Below are positions 1 to 6,789 of a stretch of DNA of 12,784 nucleotides, piece by piece. Numbering within the stretch: the stretch's first letter is position 1; every line of letters begins with the position of its first letter. The stretch is from an uncultured Litorilinea sp. Its GTDB lineage: Bacteria; Chloroflexota; Anaerolineae; Caldilineales; Caldilineaceae. Below the pieces are notes generated by a model that worked only from the letters and a program-made list of their open reading frames with translations, made no database searches and was not told where the DNA came from. The DNA lies in NCBI GenBank assembly GCA_946885925.1, contig CAMPHP010000029.1, positions 1-12,784 of the forward strand, read 5' to 3'. The position numbers were made by a program, and so were the translations under genes.

Positions 1-891
1 GGATTGCATTGCTTCTGACTGTTGGCTGAGTACCTCCTCCACCAGATAGTCCACGATATAGCGGTTGCTCCCGCTGAAGCGCGCAATAAATTGATCCCTG
101 TCGGTCACACCCTGAAGCGATAAAGCCGCCAGTTGCAGCCCGGCAATCCAGCCTTCGGTGCGGGTCTCCAACGCATTGATGGCAGTAGCCGATAAATCCA
201 ACCCCATGATTTCCTTGAGAAAGCTGGCGGCTTCATCCGGTGTAAAGCGTAAGTCGTCAATATGCAGTTCGACGAGTTGGCCTTGACTGCGCCAGCGTGC
301 TAAGGGCCAAGGTGGTTCTGTGCGTGAACTCAGGACAATGTGCAATTGTGGCGGGAGGTGGTCAAGCAAAAAGAGCAGAGCTTGGTGGATAGCGAGGGTG
401 TTGATCACATGATAGTCATCGAGCACAAGCACGAATGGTTCAGGATGCACCGCTAAATCATTGAGCAGAGGAGTCAGCAATACTTCGGGATGCATTGACT
501 GGCTAATTGACTTGGGGGATTGCAGCAAGGCTAGGGTTGATACGCCAATCTCTGCATCTATGCTTTGTAGTGCTGCAACAACATAGCTCCAGAAACGAGT
601 TGGCTCATTATCTCTTGGATCAAGCGAGAGCCACGCCGCGCCAGAGGATGGAGATGCGCCATTATGCGGCATTGTGCTTTGCTTTGTCCCTTGCTCTGGT
701 CCCTGCTTGATCCATTCGACCAGGAGCGTGGATTTTCCAAACCCAGCCGGGGCACAGAGTAAGGTGAGTTTTTTTGCAAAGCCACTATTGAGCTTTTGGA
801 TCAGCCGCTGCCGGCTGACATAGTTCGAGCGCCCATCACGATGATAAAAGCCAGGCACATTGAGCTTGGTCTGGAGCAATGGCATCAACAC
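1..891 (-). CDS. LuxR/MalT-family STAND ATPase regulator, N-terminal part (C-terminus beyond window)
   Basis: An uninterrupted minus-strand reading frame of 297 codons runs off the left edge. It begins with the MPLLQTKLNVP segment typical of MalT-like regulators. It then shows a P-loop, APAGFGKST (residues about 47-55), a WLSLDPRDNEPTRFW block (about 87-101), and a Walker B, FVLVLDDYH (about 153-161). A sensor-like stretch, VLSSRTEPPWPLARWR, is followed by LRFTPDEAASFL and TEGWIAGLQLAALSL. These are the usual landmarks of the MalT nucleotide-binding module. The C-terminal repeat sensor and the LuxR helix-turn-helix would lie outside the window, so DNA binding is expected but not seen. Between the P-loop and WLSLDP is a low-complexity spacer (about residues 63-84), which looks like a lineage-specific insertion. 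The start is taken as GTG at 891 because AAGGAG lies nine bases upstream; ATG at 885 or 972 are alternatives. It is transcribed away from the glycan genes and may or may not control them. Confidence 0.9.
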   Translation of the reverse strand, partial: MLMPLLQTKLNVPGFYHRDGRSNYVSRQRLIQKLNSGFAKKLTLLCAPAGFGKSTLLVEWIKQGPEQGTKQSTMPHNGASPSSGAAWLSLDPRDNEPTRFWSYVVAALQSIDAEIGVSTLALLQSPKSISQSMHPEVLLTPLLNDLAVHPEPFVLVLDDYHVINTLAIHQALLFLLDHLPPQLHIVLSSRTEPPWPLARWRSQGQLVELHIDDLRFTPDEAASFLKEIMGLDLSATAINALETRTEGWIAGLQLAALSLQGVTDRDQFIARFSGSNRYIVDYLVEEVLSQQSEAMQS

Positions 892-900
892 GGAGGCTAT

Positions 901-906
901 CTCCTT
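901..906 (-). promoter_or_regulatory. Ribosome binding site of the MalT-like regulator
   Basis: AAGGAG on the minus strand ends nine bases before the GTG at 891. It favours GTG 891 over the upstream in-frame ATG at 972, which has only an A-rich stretch before it. It also fits the usual family start near MPLLxTKL. Confidence 0.55.
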
Positions 907-1024
907 TCGCGTGAACTCACTTCCCGCTGCGAGGGGGAGCACCATCCGGCCCAGGTTGTGACCTGTGGGCATTTCTTTTTCTAGGGGCTGTCTACGTGTA
1001 TTTGTTGTCTGTTCGTTGTTTTCT

Positions 1025-1054
1025 TTGTTGCTTAAGTATTTGTTGCTTAAGTAT
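1025..1054. repeat. Perfect 15-bp tandem direct repeat (two copies)
   Basis: TTGTTGCTTAAGTAT occurs twice head to tail (1025-1039 and 1040-1054) with no mismatch. Each copy contains the palindromic core CTTAAG. It lies about 135-165 bases upstream of the regulator's start, so it could be a tandem operator. It could equally be a chance slippage duplication. Confidence 0.85.
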
Positions 1055-1461
1055 ACGTCATATTTTGATTTGTGGCGCAGGTATCTTTATGGCTCACAAC
1101 ATCCTGAATTTCCGCCCAAATCACAAGTAAGTGCAATATTGCGATCTATAGCAGTAAATTGCGACTTACAGAGATGTGAACTGGGGTTCAAACTGTGATA
1201 GTGCTGTAATAGAATGAGGTATCTGAATGTGTCTCCAAAGGTTGTATGTTTTGTCCTTCATTGGCATCGAGCATCTACCTTTTGATAGATAGCCGTTTGA
1301 GCTACGTAGTTGCTACTTCCTTCCTTTGTATTCCGTGTATCCCTGCGGCTAGGAAATCGCTAGGTTTTTCTACGGCGGCACATCTCAATACAAAGATAAA
1401 TCAGATCGTTACGTCTGTTGCATGCTCTCATCGATGCCTACAACAATGTCAAAGTTATTAA

Positions 1462-2916
1462 ATGGCCTGCAATAGCGTGGTCAACTTGCCCTCAGTAAAC
1501 GCTCCAATCTCGCGTCTCTACGTCACCGACAGGCTGGCTCAATGGCTGTTTGGCGCTATTGGCCAATTCATGCTTTTGACGGTCGTGACGCTGTTGGCGG
1601 CTGCGCTCCGATTCTATAAGTTAGGTGAGTGGGGGTTTTGGGGCGACGAAATGTTTACCCTGAGCCTTCGGGAAGACGGCTTCAACTTTAGTATGTGGAG
1701 AAGCTCTCTTGCAAGCCGTCTTATCCAGTCTACGGTGAGCGCCTTGGGTACAAGTGAATGGAGCGCACGATTGGTGCCTGCTATGGTGGGGGTATTGTCC
1801 GTGCCCTTGCTCTATTTTCCACTACGCAGAATTATCGGCAGTCGAGCGGCGTTTGTCACAGTCCTGCTCTTGGCAATTTCACCCTGGCACCTCTACTGGT
1901 CACAAAACGCAAGGTTTTATACCTTGTTGTTGCTTTTCTACACGCTGGCTCTGTTGACGGCTTTCATCGGCTTTGAGGAAGATCGCCCGTGGTATCTCCT
2001 GCTCTCTTTGGTCCTATTGGGTTTGGCCGCTCGCGAGCGCCTGCTGGCACTGTTTTTTGTGCCGGTCTTCACTAGTTATTTGATAGTTGTGACCCTGCTA
2101 CCATTCGCAAAACCCGTTGGACTGCGCCGGCGCAACCTTGTTATATTTGCCGGTCCGGCAGTTCTCTGTGCAGCATTCTTTGTTGCGCCTTACGCACGCA
2201 ATTTGGATGGGTGGATGGAAGGATTTGGTTATAGCAACAATAGCCCCTTCTGGCTCTTGGCTGGCGTTATCTATTATGTAGGACTTCCTCTAGTTTGCAT
2301 GGCAGTAGCTGGAGCCGCCTATTGGGTGAGCAAGGGGAATCGCTCTGCGTTGTTGTTCAGTCTCAGTGCCGTCATTCCTCTCCTCACTCTAATGGTGATT
2401 GCGCCATTTCATTATACGGCAAATCGCTATGTGTTTGTCTCATTAACGAGTTGGCTGGCATTGGCTGGTATGGCTGTTCCCACTCTTTTTGTAAGAACCA
2501 ATTCTCGTATAAATGTCCTCGCCATAGGCGTTTTAATCATCGTGATCGCTGCGCCGCTTAGTGAAGATCTGCTCTACTATAGCTTCCAAAATGGCAATCG
2601 TGACAACTGGCGTGCTGCCTTCGCCTATGTCAAAGAGAACGCACAAAGCGGTGATCTTGTTGTCGCAGGGGATAAGAATATCGGCGACTACTACATGCGC
2701 GCCGAGACGGAGAGCTTTGCGACATTCCAGCCTGATGAGGCGGAAAAAAGTGCCGGAAGAATCTGGTTCGTCGCAGATATGGTAGCAGCGAACCGCTTTC
2801 CCCAGAAGCTTGCCTGGCTTCAGGAGAATGCCTATCAGGTAGCCGAGTTTGACGTGTATGTCCAGGCGCGCAATTTTAGGATGAGGGTGTATATGTTTGA
2901 GCCAAGGAACCCTTAG
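1462..2916 (+). CDS. GT-C fold membrane glycosyltransferase, GT39/ArnT-like
   Basis: This 484-residue polytopic membrane protein has about ten hydrophobic segments. After the first membrane helix (about 35-50) comes RFYKLGEWGFWGDEMFTL, carrying the acidic pair D62-E63 expected in the first outer loop of GT39-type enzymes. SQNARFY (147-153) matches the conserved loop motif of bacterial family members. The last hundred residues are soluble and contain NRDNWRAAFAYVKENAQSGD, as in related proteins. Family members transfer a sugar from a polyprenyl-phosphate donor to a protein, lipid or glycan on the outer face of the membrane. Donor and acceptor are unknown here. The segment around residues 75-95, where relatives usually carry a Pro-Pro-Leu-Tyr-like motif, lacks it. 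A stop codon directly precedes the ATG, so no longer start is possible; no good ribosome binding site is seen. It is first in a same-strand series, two to 26 bases before the next gene. Confidence 0.85.
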   Translation: MACNSVVNLPSVNAPISRLYVTDRLAQWLFGAIGQFMLLTVVTLLAAALRFYKLGEWGFWGDEMFTLSLREDGFNFSMWRSSLASRLIQSTVSALGTSEWSARLVPAMVGVLSVPLLYFPLRRIIGSRAAFVTVLLLAISPWHLYWSQNARFYTLLLLFYTLALLTAFIGFEEDRPWYLLLSLVLLGLAARERLLALFFVPVFTSYLIVVTLLPFAKPVGLRRRNLVIFAGPAVLCAAFFVAPYARNLDGWMEGFGYSNNSPFWLLAGVIYYVGLPLVCMAVAGAAYWVSKGNRSALLFSLSAVIPLLTLMVIAPFHYTANRYVFVSLTSWLALAGMAVPTLFVRTNSRINVLAIGVLIIVIAAPLSEDLLYYSFQNGNRDNWRAAFAYVKENAQSGDLVVAGDKNIGDYYMRAETESFATFQPDEAEKSAGRIWFVADMVAANRFPQKLAWLQENAYQVAEFDVYVQARNFRMRVYMFEPRNP

Positions 2917-2927
2917 AGTTGTCAAAC

Positions 2928-2932
2928 AGGAG
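2928..2932 (+). promoter_or_regulatory. Ribosome binding site deciding the start of the cellulose-synthase-like gene
   Basis: AGGAG is followed, ten bases later, by an in-frame GTG at 2943. A competing TTG at 2919 has only AAGGA (2904-2908) upstream. The GTG is preferred as the better codon with the better binding site, but both remain possible. Confidence 0.5.
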
Positions 2933-2942
2933 CTATCAAACC

Positions 2943-4469
2943 GTGAAGTTATCAGCTAGCGAATTAAGGGGTATTTTGCTTGTTATCGCTGGTGTGTTTG
3001 CGCTCGGCTATTATTATAGTTGGTGGTTTCAGAACGGGCTTCCACAGTCTGGGTGGCTCATTGCAGGTCTTATCGTCGCGCTCTTTTATGGCGTCATACA
3101 GCTTCTCTTTAGTTGGACAATTTATCTAGCAACACATCATCGTTCTCAGCGGCTGCCGCAGTCTGTTGAAGATTTAACGATTGATGTTTTTGTTACCGCC
3201 TGTGGCGAAGAGTATGAACTAATCCAGCGCGCGCTCACGGCTGCCTGTGCCATGCGAGGTGAACACCGCACCTGGCTGCTAGACGATGGACATGATCCGG
3301 CCTTGGCCGATCTAGCCAGACGACTCGGCGCGGGTTATTTGACACGTCCAGACCGCAAGCATGCCAAAGCCGGTAATATCAACGCCGCCCTTGCACGTAC
3401 CGATGGCGATATCATCGTCATTTTTGATATTGACCATGCCCCCGTTCCATCTTTCTTGGAGGCGACAATTGGTTATTTTTCCGATCCTGGGGTTGGTTTC
3501 ATTCAGGTCATGCTTACCTTTGCCAATGGCGAGGACGGATGGATTGCGCAAGCTGCAGATGAAAGCAGCCACGACTTCTACAATTCCATCTCCACAGGCG
3601 CAGACGCCTTGCTCAGTGCAACCTTGGTTGGTACGAATGCCCTCATCCGGCGCAGCGCGCTCAACTCGATCGGTGGTTATCAACCCGGTCTGGCTGAAGA
3701 TTTAGAGACCTCAATTGCGTTACATGCTGCGGGCTGGCAGTCCCTTTATGTCGCTGAACCGCTTGCCCCTGGTTATGCCCCTCCTGATCTCATGGCCTGG
3801 TTTACCCAGCAGTTCAAGTGGGCAAGGGGCGTTTTTGAGACGTTCATTACAAGGTATCCATTCTATTTTTCTGCGCTCACTGTTCAACAGAGGCTCGTGT
3901 ATGCGGTGCGTATGACCTACTACTGGTTTGGTCTTGTCGTGTGCATCCACTTGTTTGCTGCCCTGTTTGTACTGTTCTCGAATAACCCTCAGGTGATGGC
4001 AGGATTTGAGGGATACTTGCTCCACCTGCTGCCAGTAGCCTCTATGGTTTTGTTAATTCGCTTGCTTGCCCTGCGCCGTTGGCGGCATGCCTCGATCCAT
4101 AGCAATCTACAATGGAAACCAGTGATTCTGGTCTTTGCCACATGGCCTATTTATACACTGGCTTGGCTGATGGCACTCCTCCGTGTGCCTCTGCGCTTCC
4201 GACCTACACCAAAAACCCGTGGTGGTACACTGCACCCGGCCTGGCTTGTTACCCAAATTTCGTGCACCCTCTTGCTCATCTCGGGCCTAATCTATCACTT
4301 TGCTATGCCGCAAGAGCATTATTGCCTATTGAGTCTTGGCTTCGCTTTCGCTCTCATTGCCTCACATCTGTTGTTCTTTTGGCAATGCTGGATTGGTGAG
4401 ACTAGCCGCACAAAATACCGCCCGCCAACAACACCGAGCGTCGTGGGGTCGGACCCGAGCCTGAACTAA
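2943..4469 (+). CDS. Cellulose-synthase-like membrane glycosyltransferase family 2
   Basis: The roughly 508-residue product has two N-terminal membrane helices, a cytosolic GT-A domain and about five C-terminal helices, the layout of BcsA-like processive enzymes. Numbered from the GTG, the catalytic landmarks appear in order: LLDDG (about 113-116), KAGNINAAL (143-150), FDIDH for the DxD (161-165), LAEDLE with the putative base (250-255), and QQFKWARG (289-296). The last corresponds to QxxRW, with Lys in place of Arg. The enzyme should use a nucleotide sugar on the cytoplasmic side and may thread a polymer across the membrane. No PilZ domain follows the membrane region, so direct c-di-GMP control through this chain is not expected. 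Substrate cannot be told; a non-processive role is also possible. It follows the GT-C gene by at most 26 bases and is probably cotranscribed. An alternative TTG start at 2919 adds eight residues. Confidence 0.9.
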   Translation: MKLSASELRGILLVIAGVFALGYYYSWWFQNGLPQSGWLIAGLIVALFYGVIQLLFSWTIYLATHHRSQRLPQSVEDLTIDVFVTACGEEYELIQRALTAACAMRGEHRTWLLDDGHDPALADLARRLGAGYLTRPDRKHAKAGNINAALARTDGDIIVIFDIDHAPVPSFLEATIGYFSDPGVGFIQVMLTFANGEDGWIAQAADESSHDFYNSISTGADALLSATLVGTNALIRRSALNSIGGYQPGLAEDLETSIALHAAGWQSLYVAEPLAPGYAPPDLMAWFTQQFKWARGVFETFITRYPFYFSALTVQQRLVYAVRMTYYWFGLVVCIHLFAALFVLFSNNPQVMAGFEGYLLHLLPVASMVLLIRLLALRRWRHASIHSNLQWKPVILVFATWPIYTLAWLMALLRVPLRFRPTPKTRGGTLHPAWLVTQISCTLLLISGLIYHFAMPQEHYCLLSLGFAFALIASHLLFFWQCWIGETSRTKYRPPTTPSVVGSDPSLN

Positions 4470-4509
4470 GCTAACTTTATTTCTTAATAGGGACGAATAC
4501 CTAGTCAGG

Positions 4510-5334
4510 ATGAGTCATAACATGCTATACACGTGGAAAGTTCGATTCTTAAAAACTCGAATAGGCAACTGGCTTTGGCGATACTTGCAGGCCAGCCGAG
4601 GCAATCCCATAGGGCGTTATGGCCTTCTTTCTGATTATATCCGCAACTTGGCACCTGGTGGGAGTTTCGCAGACATTGGTGCCATGTGGGGTGTGAATGG
4701 CGAATATGCTTTCTTGGCCGAGGAAGTAGGTGCCACACTGGTAAAGGCTGTCGATGTCTTTGGCCCAACTCCTGAATTTGTGGCACAGAAGCAGAGCCGC
4801 CATTCCTCTGTAGAGTTCATTCTCGGCGATGTAAGCGCTCCGGCTACCATTGAGCAAATTGGAATGGTTGATGTCGTATTGTGTGCAGGTGTCCTCTACC
4901 ATCATCCAAGCCCTTTCGACCTGCTCGTGGCCTTACGGCGGATTTGTCGTAAGACTCTCATCCTACGCACATCCACGATTCCCGAGATTAACGGGCTGCC
5001 GAATGCTGCGGTTTACTTTCCCAAACTCAAACCGGCAGACCGGCAACTCTGGAATTTATCGAGCCTAGGTGTTGGACGACAGGTGGGGATAACGGATGGC
5101 TTTGAGCCGGATGAGGGATATGGCAATTGGTTTTGGGGGCTGACACCTAGCTGCGTTGCTTCACTTCTGGAGACTGCCGGTTTTCAGATAGAGCAACGAG
5201 CCACTGAGCCATTCGCCCAAACTTTTATTTGCGCGGCTGTTGATGTCCCCTTTGCACATCAACTTCCCGATCCAATTCAAGCGCGTGAACTTGCAGAAGC
5301 TATCTCGAGAGCAGGCATAGCCGTACCGGCCTGA
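4510..5334 (+). CDS. Class I SAM-dependent methyltransferase
   Basis: The 274-residue soluble protein has a Rossmann-type methyltransferase core. FADIGAMWGVNGEYAF (about 53-68) sits at the position of motif I. VDVFG (81-85) supplies the acidic residue expected after strand beta2, FILGDV (104-109) resembles motif II, and VDVVLCAGVLYHHPSPFDLL (120-139) is the post-II segment, typical of methyltransferases near glycosyltransferases. Motif I is unusual: the DxGxGxG consensus reads DIGAMWGVNG, so the loop is changed but keeps several glycines. The likely role is methylation of a sugar in the glycan made by the neighbours; O-methylation is a guess. It sits 40 bases after the cellulose-synthase-like gene and 22 to 91 bases before the next gene. 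The ATG is preceded by a weak AGG only, so the start is moderately certain. Confidence 0.85.
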   Translation: MSHNMLYTWKVRFLKTRIGNWLWRYLQASRGNPIGRYGLLSDYIRNLAPGGSFADIGAMWGVNGEYAFLAEEVGATLVKAVDVFGPTPEFVAQKQSRHSSVEFILGDVSAPATIEQIGMVDVVLCAGVLYHHPSPFDLLVALRRICRKTLILRTSTIPEINGLPNAAVYFPKLKPADRQLWNLSSLGVGRQVGITDGFEPDEGYGNWFWGLTPSCVASLLETAGFQIEQRATEPFAQTFICAAVDVPFAHQLPDPIQARELAEAISRAGIAVPA

Positions 5335-5425
5335 GAGCAGTTTACACGTTTTTGTAGTGTACGCAGTAGAACGGTTCTTAAATCAGCAGTCACACCTGCC
5401 CTGTAGAAAGTATGCCAGTCAGTCA

Positions 5426-6718
5426 ATGTCTTACACACTCATTGATTTAGAGCTTACAGAGCAACTGCCGAGCCTTGTTGTGGCTGAAAATCAAAAGGGA
5501 ATCGCTCTGATCCTTCGCTGGAACGGTCGCCCCATTGGCTTTGTGATGCGTCCCCGATCTTCTACGCATATTTTGGAGCGCGAGGAATTAGCGCAACTCT
5601 TGAGCCGAGAAATAGGAACAAAAGTCCTTCAGGAACGCTTGCGCGATGAATTAGGACCACCAACTGATGATAGGCGCTTTCCAAGCTTGACAGTTGCTAT
5701 TTGCACGAAGGATCGCCCGGAGCACCTAGCCCGCTGTTTGGCGTCCCTTATGAAAGTCAAACTACAAAGGAATGCATCACAATCAACAAAAGGTAACGCT
5801 CCTGCGTCCTACGCGTTCGAGATCTTGGTGATTGACAATGCACCATCCGACGCAAGAACCAGGGAACTTGTCGCTTCTATACAAGCCTCCATCCAAAATG
5901 TGCGCTATGTTCAGGAGCCTAGGCCAGGGCTCGACTTTGCGCGTAATCGGGCCTTATGCGAAGCGAGTGGGGAGCTAATCGCTTTTCTTGATGATGATGT
6001 CACTGTTGATTCCTTGTGGCTTTGTGGGCTGGTTGAAGCTTGGGCTGAGAACAAGGATGCAGCTGCATTCACTGGGCTTGTGCTACCGTACAAACTAGAG
6101 GCTGAGGCCCAAGTCCTTTTTGAAAAACGTGGCGGTTTCCGGCGCGGCTTTGAAAAGCTTCGCTATGGACAGACTTTGCCGGGAAACTCCGTCTATCCCT
6201 GCGGGCCTGGAATTTTTGGTACAGGATGCAATATGGCATTCCGCCGCGACCTTTTGCTTCAGTTGGGCGGATTTGATGAAGCTTTGGATACAGGGCGGCC
6301 CCTGCCAGGTGGAGGAGATCTGGATATCTTCTACCGGATCATCCGGGCAGGACACCCTCTCGTATACGAACCAAAGTTCTTGGCATTTCATGAGCATCGC
6401 CACGATTTAGAGGGTCTGCGCCGCCAATATTGGAGTTGGGGCTTGGGGTTGATGGCTTTTATTACCAAGACATACGACCAGGATCGCTCGCAACGCAGAA
6501 AGCTAGTGCATCTGATTGTCTGGTGGTTCCAAGACATGGCGCGCCAGCTTGTAGAGAGTCTGTTGGGTCGCCACGCCTTACCTACTGGCATGGTTTGGGC
6601 CGAGCTGTGGGGTGGCGTAGTCGGGCTGCTGGGAGAATACGCCCGTTCGGTGAAGCGCATCAAACAAATCCGCGCACAATATGATACAGGTAGACCCGGA
6701 ACCAGAGGTGTCTTATGA
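5426..6718 (+). CDS. Glycosyltransferase family 2 with N-terminal accessory domain (first paralogue)
   Basis: The 430-residue protein opens with an accessory segment of about 85 residues containing TLIDLELTEQLPSL and ALILRWNGRPIGFVMRP. A GT-A domain follows: SLTVAICTKDRPEHLARCL (about 87-105), ILVIDNAPSD, EPRPGLDFARNRAL, the metal-binding LDDDV (188-192), GCNMAFRRD, and GGFDEAL. The acidic acceptor-site region GGGDLDIFYR and AFHEHRH follow. This pattern is that of rhamnosyltransferase-like GT2 enzymes transferring a single sugar from a nucleotide donor on the cytoplasmic side. The donor is unknown. The C-terminal hundred residues contain amphipathic helices that may dock on the membrane. The next gene is a clear paralogue. 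ATG 5426 was chosen because the accessory domain begins just after it; GTG at 5357 would add 23 residues, and neither has a good ribosome binding site. Confidence 0.87.
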   Translation: MSYTLIDLELTEQLPSLVVAENQKGIALILRWNGRPIGFVMRPRSSTHILEREELAQLLSREIGTKVLQERLRDELGPPTDDRRFPSLTVAICTKDRPEHLARCLASLMKVKLQRNASQSTKGNAPASYAFEILVIDNAPSDARTRELVASIQASIQNVRYVQEPRPGLDFARNRALCEASGELIAFLDDDVTVDSLWLCGLVEAWAENKDAAAFTGLVLPYKLEAEAQVLFEKRGGFRRGFEKLRYGQTLPGNSVYPCGPGIFGTGCNMAFRRDLLLQLGGFDEALDTGRPLPGGGDLDIFYRIIRAGHPLVYEPKFLAFHEHRHDLEGLRRQYWSWGLGLMAFITKTYDQDRSQRRKLVHLIVWWFQDMARQLVESLLGRHALPTGMVWAELWGGVVGLLGEYARSVKRIKQIRAQYDTGRPGTRGVL

Positions 6719-6789
6719 ACGATTCTCCTGACCACCTATGGGAACGCCGACAGTTGCTGGGTTGCGCCAAAGTTGGTACTCCTTCATGA
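6715..6789 (+). other. Micro-ORF linking the two GT2 paralogues by ATGA overlaps
   Basis: An ATG at 6715 overlaps the TGA of the upstream glycosyltransferase (ATGA) and has GAGG six bases upstream. The frame runs 24 codons (MNDSPDHLWERRQLLG and on) and stops in another ATGA at 6786-6789, whose ATG is Met17 of the downstream glycosyltransferase. It may be a translational-coupling leader, a relic of the downstream gene's original N-terminus after a frameshift, or chance. Confidence 0.25.

Larger units (their letters stand above)
892..1461. other. Divergent intergenic region without a convincing gene
   Basis: These 570 bases separate the MalT-like regulator from the glycan operon. Short open frames exist (965-1198 and 1246-1461, plus strand), but their translations are cysteine- and serine-rich without recognisable motifs and have no ribosome binding site. 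The second ends with a stop immediately before the next gene's ATG. The region holds a 15-bp tandem repeat at 1025-1054 and a 10-bp palindrome GCAATATTGC at 1133-1142. It also holds an imperfect inverted repeat pairing GTAAGTGCAAT (1127-1137) with ATTGCGACTTAC (1158-1169). Promoters for both flanking transcription units should lie here, but no consensus -35/-10 pair stands out. Confidence 0.6.

Noticed and set aside
507..785. Short frames on both strands at the start of the window (507-710 plus, 558-785 minus)
   Set aside because: They overlap the MalT-like coding frame, which reads through without a stop and carries the P-loop here.
982..996. TAGGGGCTGTCTACG-like sequence resembling the MITE end
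   Set aside because: It has an extra G, diverges after GTCT, and has no matching inverted partner downstream. It is probably chance.
965..1198. 77-codon plus-strand frame in the intergenic region
   Set aside because: It overlaps the repeat region, has no recognisable protein features and lacks a ribosome binding site.
1246..1461. 71-codon plus-strand frame directly upstream of the GT39-like gene
   Set aside because: It has no motif and no ribosome binding site, and its cysteine-rich composition is unlike its neighbours. It stops just before the next ATG in the same frame.
2533..2925. 130-codon minus-strand frame
   Set aside because: It is antisense to the conserved C-terminal part of the GT39-like gene and has no support of its own.
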